Translations under genes and position numbers: made by a program | Notes under the pieces: generated by a model | Database searches by the model: none | The model's input: the letters and a program-made list of their open reading frames with translations, nothing else | What the model was told of the DNA's origin: nothing | Part shown: piece by piece, positions 1 to 13,100 of the stretch | Layout of the letters: the number at the start of each line of letters is the position of its first letter | Numbering within the stretch: position 1 is the first letter of the stretch | DNA from: Neelides folsomi | Lineage: Eukaryota; Arthropoda; Collembola; Neelipleona; Neelidae | Length of the DNA: 64,000 nucleotides | Direction: 5' to 3' | Assembly: GCA_034687125.1 (NCBI GenBank) | Contig: JAQGBZ010000077.1 | Location: 62,001 to 126,000, forward strand

Positions 1-322
1 CATTTTGTCATATCGAATCAACACAAAAGTCGTATTTCTTATATTAAGTTTAAAGGAACAAAGCAAATAGCATGAGGACAATGATCTTTACGTCTCGACT
101 CTCGACCAAATGAATGTTGTGATTTTGTGAATCTTGAAGAACGCATGTTGGTTATTTCAGTCTAATTATAGAGTTCATCCGAGGATCTGAAATCTGAAGT
201 CAGGGAACCGGGTTAAAAAAGTTCCTCCATTTTCTCATTTCCTCGTGGAAGCTGGTGAAGCTTTATATATGGTAGCTTTATACATTTGAAGTTCAATATT
301 CCTAAAAAATAGTTAACTTAAA
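1..322. other. Upstream region of the SET/MYND gene
   Basis: No coding stretch is seen. It is AT-rich and sits directly before the ATG at 323, so it probably holds the promoter and 5' UTR of the SET/MYND gene. A TATA-like stretch (ctttatatatgg) lies near 262-273. Confidence 0.3.
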
Positions 323-2492
323 ATGGTGGTAGTGGAGGAAATTGAAGAGGAGACTGTGGAAAATTCGTCCAAATGTCCAATCTGTAAAGTTGAGGCTGGG
401 TCTAGATGCTCTGCCTGTAATAAAGTAAGTTATTGTTCGAGAGAACATCAAAAAGCACATTGGAAGATTCATAAGAGTGAATGTGTCTCTTGGAAAATTT
501 GCGAGTCTCCTCAACTAGGGAGATATTTAACTGCAGTGAGAGACATTAAGCCGGGTGAATTAATTCTGATCGAAAAGCCTCTGGTGATCGTCCCACCGCG
601 AATTACACTTCCCATTTGCTTGCATTGCTATTCTGAGTTTCATTTCGATAATAATGAAAAAGAAGACGGTGGATCGAATGGTAAGTATATTTATACTTTA
701 ATTAATACTCTTCATGTGTTTCAATATAAAGGATGAATAAATTGTAAATACAGATAGAGTTACCTACATTTCTATTTATATAACTTTTAGATCACTCCAT
801 TCGTCCAGTTTCGTGCGGAAAAAATTGCGGTTGGCCAATGTGTGATTCACCTGATTGTATAGAATCAAGAGAAACCAGTGAACATGGAGCAGAATGTAAA
901 TTTGGAAAGGACCGTGGTGGGATGTCAATAAAGAATTTTGGTTCGGAGCATCCAACTTACCAAGCTGTTGGGCTGTTGAGAGTTATTGCATTAAAAGAAA
1001 AGGACCCGGAGAGCTTTGCACATTTGATGAATCTGCAGAGTAATATTGAAGAAAGACGACAAAAAGCATTGGAAGCAAGAGCTTTTCAGGCTCCAACTTC
1101 TGAACCTCAAACTGGTCCAGAATCATCCGATCTTTGGGTTTCTGTCAATTTAATAAGAAACTTTTTTAAACTCACCGAGTTTTCCCAAGATTTGATTGAA
1201 ACGATGGTTGGGATACTTGAAACAAATGGTCATGAAATTCCTCTTCCTGATAATTCTGGTAGACTTATGAGGAGACTCGTAGGTAATGCAGAATTATAAT
1301 TTTTATTTTACAAATGAGCTACTATGCTCAATTGGATGAATAGACTTCATTAAAATATAATAGAATTTAATTACGTGTAATATTAAGTATTAACTAAATT
1401 TTAATTATGACTATTTCAGGCGTTTACAACAATGCCTCATTTATTGAACATGACTGCAAGCCAAATTGTTACAAGACATTTGGGAAAAACAATGAAATTT
1501 TAATCCGAACCGGGGTTGGAATTAAAAAAGGTGATCACTTGAGCATCTCTTATGTGGATCCTTTATGGGGAACAAATGATCGGCTTAATTTCCTCCAACT
1601 GACAAAATTCTTTTCGTGCAAATGCACAAGATGCGTCGACAAGGCGGAACTCGGGTCTCACATCAGCAGCCTTCGGTGTCCACATCCAAAATGTCACGCT
1701 TATGGGTTTGATGGAGAGTCGAAGAATTGGAAAGGGATGATTTCCCCCTCGGATCCATTTGATCCAGAAGCCGATTGGAAGTGCAACACTTGCGAGGAAG
1801 ATTATCCACCCTCATATGCTGCGGCAATTGTAGAAAAGATAGCCAAAGACCTCGAAGCCTTGCAGCCCCAGCGAGGGTTAATTGACCCTGAAGAGGGCTT
1901 TTTGAAGAAAATCTCAAAATCGCTCCCTCCTTATCATTTCTTCAATTTGGAATTGAAGGTGGAATTGGGACAACTGTACGGACGGACACCGGAAGAACCT
2001 CTTAACGTCCTCAGTCCAGCTAAATTGCTCAGGAAGAGGATCCTTTGTGAAGAAGTGCTCAAAGCTGTGAGCATTCTAATTCCGGGACTTTCAAGAGTCA
2101 GATCGTTGATGCTTTACGAGCTCCAAGCTGCCGTTTGTCAGCTCTCGAAATTGAGGCACAGTTTGAGAGACATTTCACCAATTGCCCATCGAGATGAACT
2201 CATTGTAAGGGACAATTGTTTTTTTAAACTTTAGTTGTAGCAAGTAACATCCACCAAAGGATTTTTATTATTTTTTATTATTTATAAACAGGAATGTATA
2301 AAGATGAGCCGTGAAGTTATCCTCGTTCTTGGGAATGAACCAGAGAATTCAATTGAATTCAAAAGAGCCGATGGAGCAAAGAAAGAATTGCCATATTTGA
2401 GATCCATCATTGAGTCTCTTGAAGAAGAAGAAAAACATGAAAAGCCACAACCTCCTCCAATGAAAATTGACGATGATTTAGAGTTGTTTTAA
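323..2492 (+). CDS. SET and MYND domain protein, SmydA-like
   Basis: Four exons, 323-680, 791-1282, 1420-2204 and 2292-2492, join in phase to 611 aa. An N-terminal MYND zinc finger (about residues 18-54) has the pattern CPIC..CSAC..YCS..H..H...C. It is followed by the start of a split SET domain (RYLTAVRDIKPGE). The SET core comes in exon 3: NNASFIEHDCKPN, then KKGDHLSISYVDP, then the post-SET cysteines CKCTRC. This is the layout of SMYD proteins, which methylate lysines on histones or other proteins. The length and the insert between the SET halves fit the arthropod SmydA group better than vertebrate SMYD1-3. The usual NHSCxPN motif reads EHDCKPN here, so activity is uncertain. The C-terminal exon is acidic and ends in a short Pro-rich tail. 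A polyadenylation-like aataaa lies at 2529. Confidence 0.86.
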
Positions 2493-2521
2493 TTATTTAC
2501 ATTTATTCAACTTTTCCTTCT

Positions 2522-3404
2522 TCATCTCAATAAAAATCTAACGAGGTAAAGAGCAATTGTGAGGAGATTTGTTAATAAGGAAGTTGGAGTTGATTTAGCA
2601 GCGTCATTGCATCCATAACCACAGCATCCGATTCCAGTGGGTCGATCCATGAGTTGGTTACATCTGTCAAAATAAAAATATTTATAATGATGAATTCATG
2701 TGATTGTAAGTAATTAGAATGATTACCCTTGTCCGTTGATGCAAGTTATTCCACCTCCGCCTGCATTACATTCGGATCCACCTCTCGCTTCACACCTTTT
2801 GAGTGCAGGGCTCCATTCAGAATTGAGTACGATTCCTCCCAATTCTGGTTCTATACGTCCAATTGGGCATTTGCACATATTAACTTCGCATCTAAATGTT
2901 AAATACAAAAGAATTTAAGCTCATTGAAGATCTCATATTCAAGTTCATTGACTTTTACTTACCGTATTAAGTACTCGTATATGTAACTTTAAGTATTATA
3001 AAAACCTCATGGATAAATTCAAATTGTTTAAATGAGCTTATTTATGTAATAATTAATTAAGTTTATTACCTCAAAAGCGTCGTTTTTCCATTATCACATT
3101 CATTATCAGCTAGGCACATCTGCATAAATGTTTTTACATATCGTCGAGGGACCACTTCGGAAGGAACTTGAGTAGGAAGTTGAGATGCAGGAGGAGCAGA
3201 CGGATTTGACATGTATGAAATAATGTCAGCAACACCGATTTTACTCGTAGAGTTAATTATCACAGATTCTTCCAAATTGAGCGGAAGTGGATCGGGTGGA
3301 TCGGTGGGACTCGTCACATTGAAAAACTTCCCTTCACCCCTCGAATACACATGAAGGGAAGAGGTCTGCTGGATGAGCAGAAAGAATGCAAGGAATATTT
3401 TCAT
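2522..3404 (-). CDS. Secreted Cys-rich protein A, EB-module-like, hydrophobic C-terminus
   Basis: Three exons read from the minus strand (3404-3070, 2891-2727, 2663-2522) join in phase to 213 aa. The N-terminus is a signal peptide (MKIFLAFFLLIQQTSS). A linker with Pro and Ser follows, then a Cys block beginning CLADNECD and continuing CEVNMCKCPIGRIEP, CEARGGSECNAGGGG, and GIGCCGYGC. The first part resembles the EB module spacing found in invertebrate extracellular proteins; I do not recognise the family. The last 18 residues are hydrophobic with basic ends, suggesting a GPI-attachment signal or a short membrane anchor. A tandem paralogue lies about 0.8 kb away in the same orientation. It converges on the SET/MYND gene, with only 29 bp between stop codons. 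Confidence 0.72.
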
Positions 3405-4242
3405 TTCGCATTCCTATTTCTAATTCACTGGGATTTTTTCACTGGAAATCGAACCTATGTTGTATCAACTACCAAATGAATATGAAATAAGGAATTAACG
3501 GAAATGGGCGAACTTGCAATCACGACGTCTTGTCACACTATGAGGGAAGATGAAGAAATGAAATGAAATAAAATTGATGATCATTGCCTGGATTGAGTGA
3601 CTCCTTGTGGTTTCCAATGGGGGACTTGACTTCTTGTGTGGTTAACCTGGTCAATTTATGTGGTAGACCAAACGTTGACTTTCGATATGACAATTGGACA
3701 GTACCATTGGATTGGGAGTAGGAGCCTTAAATAATAACTACTCTCCTTCATTCGGTCATTTAACTTATTTCTCAATGTTTCCCATAATCCCTCGGATGTT
3801 AATCTACACATTCGTACAAATGCAATAATTTCACGGATGAATTCATTGAATGCTATTTTATTCATTGCGTTTACATTTCCATTTAAACACAAAAGAGTGA
3901 TTATACTTAACTTATACACTTATAACTAAACTAATTGCTCAAAAGTTTAAATTGTTTTAAATCTCAATTATTACAAATATTGTAATCAATTACATAGTTG
4001 AAAGTAAATTGTTTTATTCAGTTTTTTAATTCAAACATCTAGTATTATTAGAGGCATTATTATAAATTGAATTCGAGCACCCAAATCATGTCAATTTTAT
4101 GAATTTTAGTTTAACTTTATCCTTATCTTTAATTTTTGTTTAAACAAAGAATCTATTCTAAACAAAAATTTTTCCAAAATGAATCCACATAATTTTTATT
4201 TGTCAACATAAATAGATGGACATTTATAGGAATGTCGGTGAA

Positions 4243-5287
4243 TTAAGTAAATTGAATTAATAAGAAGAAGGTTTGAATAGTGAGGAAGTTGAGCATGTTG
4301 AGACTTAGAGCCACAAGGAAGAGAATTACAGCAATGATTAGAAAAACTCTATAAAATCATCCAAAATATCAATTAGGATTAATTAATAACATTTAATAAT
4401 TAATGTTAATTTGTGTTCTATGAAATTTTCAACTTAAATAACCCGGATGATTCAATTATACAATGAAAAAAAATTACGAGAGACAAATGTCTAATGTGAG
4501 AGAGAATTGCTGTCCGTCGCATCCTTCACCACAACATCCAATCCCGGAGGGCCTGAACGAAACTTGCATACATTCCTGTCTTTTAAACCATGACATTTTT
4601 ACCACATTTTCTCTCCTTTGTCTAAATTTTAAAATTTGTGTAAAACCTGTTAACACAAGTGATTCCTCCACCGCCGGAATTGCATCTAATGAAGAAAAAC
4701 CAAATTAACAAATTATTGTCAAATACAAATAACCTAATGTCTATAAAATTTGAATATGAAGATTTGAACAATAAATCATTGTCAAAGTATAACATGTTAA
4801 TTTGCTCACTCAGATCCAAGTTTCGCTTCACAGCGTCTTAAAGTTGGACTCCATTCTGAATTGAGAACAATTCCTCCAAGATTTGGTTCGATTCTTCCTA
4901 TAGGACATCTACAAATATTTCCTTCGCATCTCAATCTAAAGCAATTTAAAAACAAATAGATACTTATTACTTCCTATCATAATTGTTAAATAATTTTTAA
5001 GTGAAGCATTTTCTCAATGTCAGTAATTGAAAAATGTTTAATTTACAGTTTCATATGAGTTATGTTTTATGTAAATTAATTTAACTTATAACTTACAACG
5101 ATGTTCTGTCAATGTCGCATTCCAAGTCACTCACACATCTTTCCATAAATCCTTTGAGCCTTTCAGGCTCATTGTCAGTTTGATTCACATCAGACGAATG
5201 AAGTTGATGTTGTTCATTTGCCTTTGGATTCAACCTCGCATTACTTAATAGATATCCAAATAAACAAAACAAAAGTAGAAAAGGCAT
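4243..5287 (-). CDS. Secreted Cys-rich protein B, paralogue of protein A
   Basis: Five exons on the minus strand (5287-5097, 4935-4810, 4685-4655, 4575-4478, 4348-4243) join in phase to 183 aa. It has a signal peptide (MPFLLLFCLFGYLLSNA), the Cys start CVSDLECD, then CEGNICRCPIGRIEP and LGGIVLNSEWSPTLRRCEA. These align closely with the neighbouring gene, as do CNSGGGGITC and GIGCCGEGCDG. The last exon encodes a long hydrophobic tail (FLIIAVILFLVALSLNMLNF and beyond), consistent with membrane or GPI anchoring. One extra intron splits the block that is a single exon in protein A. The donor after GGGGITC was chosen because it keeps the ECMQ frame; the alternative donor shifts the frame. The pair looks like a local duplication. 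Confidence 0.68.
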
Positions 5288-6837
5288 TCGGCTTCTGGAA
5301 CAATTAGGAAAATCACGCTTTGTTAATTGGCTTTAATTTAATAATTGTAATTATTAATATTATTTAAGGCAATTTCAACTCGTGTTCAAAATTCATACGG
5401 TTGGAGAGAAAGTAGTAATTGATGGATACATGAAGAGATTCAATCACACACTGAACTCTAAATATATGGTAAGCCTTTAAACGGACCCAAATTGACGTTC
5501 ACGTGTGTCGAGTCTGTAAATTGCAGTATTAGGATTATTCTCCCCATTCTTTCATACTTTGACCAATAGACCATTCTTTTGCAGCCACAAAACTTTAATC
5601 ATAGATAACAAATCCGCAATTACATACATATCATACGTACAGAGACTATTATACTACATAATAATACTGTGTATGTATATACAGATAATATAGGTAAAGA
5701 ATAAACATTGGTATTGTGAATTTGACGAACATTGTAAGGTAAGGGAATCTGCTTATTTCTTGTTTATCTTCTCCAATAAGTTTTTTGGAAAGTTTTTTGA
5801 CGTTTACAAAAGTTGTTATTTTGTATTGGTGATCAATTTCTTTCTGTCATTATTCAAACTTTAAACTTGCAAATATTTTGATTAATATTTTATAAACTAC
5901 TTATAAAATGTAGGAGCTATACTAAAGGAGTTCTATCGTTAGATAATGGTTGGCTAAATGGAGATTTTGCGATAATGTGCATATTTGACGTTTAAATAAG
6001 CGGTATATTTTATGCGAATCGTGAAACAAAGAAAGTGTTAGAATTTAATAATACGAATTAAAATAGAAGAGAATGGGCCGAAGAGTTGAAAAATGGTAAT
6101 GAGGGATAGACAATAAAATGAGAAGAATAGATTGTGAGAGTAATTATAAGTTTCATCATAGAAATCGTAATGTTCGTCTTCCTCGAATCTAAAATGAGGA
6201 TCATAATTACAAATTACAATTACCAACTTTCACAAAATATGTTAAAAATCCTTGTTTAAGTTCGACGGTTGAAATTTAAACTTTACGACTCTTCATGGCT
6301 CTCTCATAACTATTAAATCTCTCCCTGACTAATATTGTACATATTTGTATAACATTTATTCATAATGGGATTTCCCTTTCCTAAAAGTACTTACACTTTT
6401 GATAGTAAAATAAATAATACCAACAACATTAAATTGATATTATGCATTAATACTCACTCAATTTTTCAATATAGGATTTTAAACTTGTTTTCTATTTCTC
6501 TATGTACTCTATGATATGTATGAATGAATTTAATAAAAATGAACTTATTAAAACTGTTTTATTGATCATCGAAAACTCATTTTGCATTTAGGTAACGTTT
6601 TTTCGCATATAGGCAAATCTGGACGATCAGGAAAGGGAAGAGTTTTGAAAGATCTATTCTAATTTTTTTGTACATTTTTTAATGCTCACATCTAATAAAA
6701 TTATTTATACACTACAATTTACACAATTACACCAAAATAATTATCAGTAATAATAAAATATTTTTGAATATTCATAATAATATTATTAATACAACTCTAA
6801 TTTTTAATATAGATGCCTAAAATGAAAACAGGTCTTA
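5288..6837. other. Intergenic, no gene seen
   Basis: AT-rich DNA with no exon chain I can support on either strand. It holds the upstream region of Cys-rich protein B. Confidence 0.45.
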
Positions 6838-7398
6838 TTAAAAAGAGGGGTGAAGATCAAAATGTGGTGGTTTTATGAATCCACTTTTGTCATATTCTTT
6901 TCCAGCTTTGAATGCTTCACGATCAAAGTCGAAGGTAATGGCGTCTTTGGGAACATAATACGGATTGTTCTCATAAACCTTAATTTTCTTTCTCGCTCCT
7001 GGATTGTCAGATTTGAAAGCTTGTTTCAATGCAGCCGTCAAAGCTTTGATCTTCACCATGAGAGAAGGAAACCAGGCAGATTCGTCCTCATATCCCACTT
7101 CTCTTTTATCTCTCCCGTCTGGTAATTCGAGTTCAGGTGAGAAAAGATGATCAGATTCCTTGGGTTCCAGACGCTCAAAGTTGTCCAATGAAATGGTTTC
7201 ATCTACAAATGGATGGGAGAAATCTTCAAATTGAAACAATTTCTAATATTGTACTTCATATATCGCTTTATTACCTTTTAAGGGGTTGAAAGATTCAATA
7301 TCCTTTTTATTCACTCCAATTGAATTTCCTTGAATGCCAAGAATACATAAAGAGGAATTAAGTAACGCAAAACAAAAAAATACAACGATTTTTTTCAT
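6838..7398 (-). CDS. Small secreted protein with a dibasic site, precursor-like
   Basis: Exon 1 (7398-7275) starts with a clear signal peptide (MKKIVVFFCFALLNSSLCIL). Exon 2 ends at a TAA at 6838-6840. Joining GT at 7274 to the acceptor at 7224-7225 keeps phase and gives 169 aa. An acceptor a few bases upstream looks natural but would shift the frame, so the junction is uncertain. The middle has a dibasic stretch GRDKREVG, a possible convertase site. After it comes an amphipathic, Lys-rich segment (WFPSLMVKIKALTAALKQAF) and an acidic/aromatic tail with no cysteines. I do not recognise a family. It could be a peptide precursor, or a small structural or antimicrobial protein. Confidence 0.55.
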
Positions 7399-10300
7399 TA
7401 TTTCTCCCTATGCAAATTACAATATAATTTTACTGGACTTCTAAAATAAAAATTAATCTAAAAAGATTGGGCAATAATTACTATTACTCGTATAATGAGA
7501 AAATGTTTTAAGGTTCGGATTCAACCAACTTCGTAAGAGGATTTATCCTGGAAAGAAGAAATTCATTGGTTTTTATACTTAAAGTACCATTTAATAATAG
7601 AAATGTAATTAAAATCTTATTATTTTTAAGATTCCAATAAAGATTTCAATAAAGACAAAAAATAATTCTGATTAATTTTCAGAATTAATCAATTGTAAAA
7701 TTAATTTTTTATACTTAGCCGAACATGACTTTTACCGACTAATTTCAATGATAATAAAAATAATAATTAAACAAATTAGCCAAGTATTAAGTAATAAATT
7801 CATAGGATACCAATATTGTAATATAGTATATGAAGTAGAGATACTTATACTTATAAATACTTACAATTAGATATTTTATGTACCTTACTTTATTTATGTA
7901 TGCGTACTGCGTACCTACTTAAAATAGTTTTCTATACCTAGCGCACTATTATAGTAGATATAAGTTTATAAAAATGTAATATCTAGCATTATTTCTAAAT
8001 GAGGTATTATATTTCAATTTTCTTTTCCAATTGGCAGTAATTGATAAGGACATCCTTATTTATGACCATGGATCAAAATTCTCATAAATCAAAAAGAAAA
8101 TCATTTATTACTCTTTCCTTTAATTAGCAATAAACATTCCAAGAGTCCAGGCCGTACTTTGTTGGTTATATTTAATTAGAAATACAGCAGATGAGAAACG
8201 ATAATATTTTATTAAATCCTCCAAAGTATTGTGCAACAAAACAAGGGCCATATGTCATAAAACGGAAATTGAAAGTAACATGGGAGCAGAATGTCCTTTT
8301 CTCATAATGTATTTTCTGTACCGAGACGGGAAGAAATAGAATAAACTTATATCATTTGAATTTTCCAATGGGGGAGTTTAAAACCCACAGTTGTTTCGAT
8401 TGTCTTTGAATTTCAAGATGTTCGCAGTGGTTAAAAGAGTCTGGTCCTTTTCCGCTTGACATTCAGGAGATTCCCATCATATTCTCCCCGTTGTTGGGTC
8501 TTTTAATAATAAGAGAGGAATGCGGAGAAGAATCCTCCTCGGGGTGGCTCAAGGTGTGCATCGTTACGGAAGGGACTCATTGTTAAAAAGGGGAGATCTC
8601 CCTCCATATCCCATTAGGCATCTCCTCCTCTCCCCTTCCACATTGCAGCAGGTACTTGCATTTGCCTTCATAACTATCCCAACAGTCCACCTACAACCCT
8701 CCGACAAACTAAACGCTTTTTTACAACCCTCCCTCAACCGCTCGACATTTGTGCCTTTAACTCCAAATTTATTTAGAGATTCCCCATCAGCACTTAATTA
8801 ACTGTTGGATAAAAGCTTAAGGCTTGTCGTTAAAAATAACAGTAACCATTTTTGTGTCATTTTCAAATTCTTGGAAGATCCATCCAAACTCATCAGATTA
8901 GGTGAATTGAGAATTGTGAGGAATTTGAGAAGGCGGCGAAAAAAAAGAATTGTGTGAGAGAGTTCGTGCTTTTAATAAACTCATTCCTTCTTCTCTTGAG
9001 AAGAATGAGACGAAGGAGATCCTGTTATTCTCTTTCTGATAAATCAAATCAATTTATAGTTTTTATATGATCCACCAGGCCACCAAAACTATTCGAAGAA
9101 CTCGTCTAGCTGTAATTGAGGAACAATGAGATAATTCCACCACACATTGCTATACGATACAAATATCTGTCATTCCTATATTGTACCTTATAGTAGAGGT
9201 ATTGTATAATAATAATATTGTGTCTAGAATGTCTAGATGAAATTTACATGTGCTGTATGGACATGCCAAGGAATCTCAACTTTAAACTCAATTTATAATT
9301 GGTTGTTGGGATCGGAGTCGAATTACCCTGTGCTGTGGAATAAAGTTCATTTGACAGTTCATCAACTACGTTAAATATTTGAACACAACATTGCATTAAT
9401 TATTGACATAAAAACCCATGTTGGTTGGATTGTGAAGTTAAGTTGATGTTTGGAATGGAAAAGAGTCATTCCTGAGCATGGTGCCCTGTGGTTCACTTCA
9501 AATCCCTGCCAAAATCCGGAACCGGAAGATTTGATAATAAGCAAAAAAAAGAAAAGTTAGGGGCAAGAAAGTATGAAATGAAAGGAAACGGAGTCGGAAG
9601 GGCGAACGGAAACGTCCCGAGTAAGTTTCTCTTTTTTATCTTTACACACTTAAGAGTTAAGAGGTGTGGATTAAGCAACTAGGCTCTACCTTATTAACAA
9701 CTCCCACTCCTTTAATCACCATATAAGAAACAGAGTAAAATACAAACAGAGTGTACAATCTTGAGAACAAACAAGTTATACAGTGAGCAATAATGAGCTT
9801 CAGATCTTAATTTATGGAAGACTAAATTCCTCCTTCATAAAATTAATGTACAGTTGGTGCAGTAGCGTTTCCTCAACTAATAAATAAAGGAATTTATAAA
9901 AAAATATGAGCTAATGATAAGTGTATGTAATAAAGTTGTAATGGTATAGTAAATCCATTGCTTTCAAATAAACCTTTGGATTGAAGTCTTCATCGATATG
10001 TGTGCATACATTAATTAGGTGAACAACATCAAGTGCAGCAAAATATCGCGTTTATAGCTTCATTGGAATATTCAATATAAAAAAATCTCATTTGTTTACC
10101 AAATGAAACCCTTTTAAACCTGTTATTTTTCCATTCAATGAATGATGAGCTCTAACTAAATATGTATGGTACGTATCTGTATTATACTAATCTTTGTACT
10201 GTATACGTATTTATGTATAAAAACTTAATGAATTTTTTTATTCATGGGTTCGAATACAAATTGAACAACTGTTAAAATTGGATTATTAAAATGCAATAAT

Positions 10301-13060
10301 TTCCATTTTTGCATGAATGATAAGGAATCATTTCTTACCTCATAGTTAAGTAAGAGATAAAGTAATTATTGGGAAATGGTGCAAGGATCGAAAACTCAAT
10401 GACATTGCCATGAACTGTGTTAATAAAGAAAGAAGTAATTCGATGACGGGATTCATTACAACATTTTATTTAATGAAGAATATGATTACATTAACAGTAT
10501 ATAAATAAGTAGAAATGTGTATGAATTTATGAATGAACATTTCTTGTAAATAAGTGTTGGTTGAATACTCTTTGTATGGTAATTGCACTTATAAGGACAT
10601 TTTTCAATTGTTAAATACGTTTCACATGCCGAATGCACAAGGCCAGAATGAGAATTTTAAATCGTCAAAACTTTTCATTTTTCTGAACTTGAAGACTTCA
10701 GATTACTCGGATTGTTATTTAAGCCAGTGTAAAAGTTTTGTTATTTTATTCATTTTTCCTTTTGGAAAGAATTGAATTATTTTCTCACCCTCGAATTTTT
10801 ACAAATACTTTGCTTTCCTCAGTTTCTCATTAGTCATTGCTCCCTCAATGGAAGGAAACAAATGAGAATTTACATTAAGAGGAGTTAAAAATCGCAGGTA
10901 CTTTTATGGGCCTTCCTCTTTTATTGTTAGTTAGTAGTTAGTAAACGCTCTTAATTACCAGAAGTCATTTGTGTATGAATTTTTCTAGTAGGGTTTTAAA
11001 GGTGATTCAACCCTTTATGTCCAATTCTTCATCCTCCTTCCTTGGGCCTGAAAATTAAGAGATTAAGGAATTAGGAACAAGTAACGTGGCCGAAGAAGGC
11101 GCAAATCCTCTGGGTGTAAAATGTAAATTTGTAAGGTAATAAAAATATGGATATGTACATGAAATGAAAGAGGAATGAATGGTGAATTCCAATTTCTCAC
11201 GCACGATTTGATCCCCATCAATCCCTTCGAGAACTTTGTACAAATTTTCATATTGTTTACAATAAATTGAAGTTTCTAATGTGCCAGCAGGATTCTTCAA
11301 AAGGTCAATCATGAGAAACATGTCCTACTTTGCCACATCTCCTAAATATTCCCATTAATAACCACACGATTCTATTTCTTCGATGTACATAATAATAAAT
11401 AAATATTCACTCGCTTCTCTCTTCATTCGTTTGTTGTTTAGTACAAAATGATATTAGAGAGCATACTTTCCTTTACGCTGTTTTTCATGAATTATGAACT
11501 ATATTTTTCACATTCCAACTAAATATATTAAATACATAGTCTCATACATTAAAATATTTTGTTTAATTATTAATACTCACTATTTAACCAACTAACTCAT
11601 ATTGAATCCAATTAAAATGGAAATGAGAGAGGAATTGAAAATGACATGGGAGTCATGAACCTCACCAACAAAGGAGCTTAACTGATGAAGAAAGAGAGTT
11701 GAGATTGGAATCAATAGCCATAATTCGACCGATAATAGAAAGTCAATTTCAATTTATATTATTAAAATTGTAGGCTTAAAATATATTAAAAAATGACAAG
11801 GAAGGAAAAGGACCAAGAGGAGCACATGGGCACATGTTTAGTCAATTGAATTAAATCTTTTTATCTCATCTTCCCTTCACTCCACTCAGAGGGAAGATGA
11901 ATATGATTTTCTCATCTCTCGAGTTTCTCCATTCATTTCCATTCGCCACTCCTTCAAAACACCATTCTTATTTATGACTTTGACCTGATTCTTCTCATGT
12001 TCCTTCTTTAATTCTCGTAACAATCAAATTTTTAAAATTCAAGAAAGGGATAATACACAATTATCTTCATACTTATACCACAGGTTTAACAATATAAAGA
12101 AACACTGGGGAGAATAATTAACCGTGTACAGTATAAATACCAATGCAATTTCCTAACCCTTTTCAAATGAATAATTATCATTTTGTAATACTCTTCACAT
12201 TCAAAGGGAACGTTAATGTTGGTAATTGTTCGTATGAAATTCCATTGGAATAATAATTGTGAGAAAAAGGTGAGAATGAAGGAAATGGAAACATGGCTCG
12301 GCAAACAACAAAAAGATTCTTGACTTTAAAGGGGAGAAACTCATCAAGGTGATTATTTGACAGATTTATAGGTGCAGAATGGCCATTTAACTTTTTATGT
12401 AATAACTTTTATCATCAATTCTCAATTGTAAAAAATACGATGAGTTCTTAATTTTTCCAAATCATTTAAAATCCCATATCTAATATAGCTAAATGCGTAT
12501 TATAGGAATTTTAAAAATTCAATATTAAGGTGTCTACAACAATTACTTACCTGCAAAAATAAGCATTACAGTATGTATGCAATTAAAATAGCTTAATATT
12601 AGGCTACTTACATAGGTTGCAAAGAGGTATTGTAATTCAATCACCCACCTTGACAAATATTAAAATAGTACTTCATACAAGTATGTAGAGTACATTATGT
12701 GGTTTCTCGATGTATTTTTGAAATCTTATTTTTTATGCTGAGCAAGCGGAGATTCCCACCAACTGAGCCTCATTTGATAAATGAAAGTATTGACGTGAGG
12801 GTTGACGACGTGAGGATGTTTGGGAACTTCGTGGCCAATTAATAATTAATTACATCGATTGTACCTGTAGCCAAAGGTTTTCACTCCGAGTCTTGAAGTG
12901 GTTTCGGAGTTGAAAGGAAGTTGTTTCACTCTCTGGCGGTGTGTCGCCGGGAGGCCGCTGTCGCCTTTACTCCAAACCGAGGTGAACGAACGGGCGGAAA
13001 TGAGAGTATTCGAATGAGGGCCAATTTCCTCAAAATCTTATGAACTTGGAATCTTCACCC
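7399..13060. other. Long gene-poor stretch
   Basis: About 5.6 kb of AT-rich DNA. Open frames near 8520-8801 and 9488-9682 have low-complexity or unrecognisable translations and no convincing splice partners. Scattered short motifs (tacctac, tatgta) recur, but I see no full repeat unit. No tRNA-like T-arm with matching stems was found. Confidence 0.45.
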
Positions 13061-13100
13061 ATCCATATAAAGGCAACTCAGACGCCAAGGCGGCATCTCG
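12880..13100 (+). promoter_or_regulatory. GC-richer island with a TATA-like box
   Basis: The stretch around 12935-13010 is clearly more GC-rich than its surroundings. It is followed by catataaagg at about 13066-13075 and an initiator-like actcaga about 10 bp further on. It could be the promoter and first exon of the calpain-like gene downstream. The link is inferred only from position and base composition. Confidence 0.25.

Noticed and set aside
3656-3919. Minus-strand 87-codon frame with a signal-peptide-like start
   Set aside because: Its first codon is GTG, not ATG; the next Met is past the hydrophobic part. No splice partner was found.
7505-7545. tRNA-like ggttcggattcaacc
   Set aside because: It resembles a B box, but the flanks form no acceptor or anticodon stems.
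8520-8801. Plus-strand 93-codon frame between the secreted genes and the calpain
   Set aside because: Composition is not protein-like, no domain is seen, and nothing joins it to the calpain exons.
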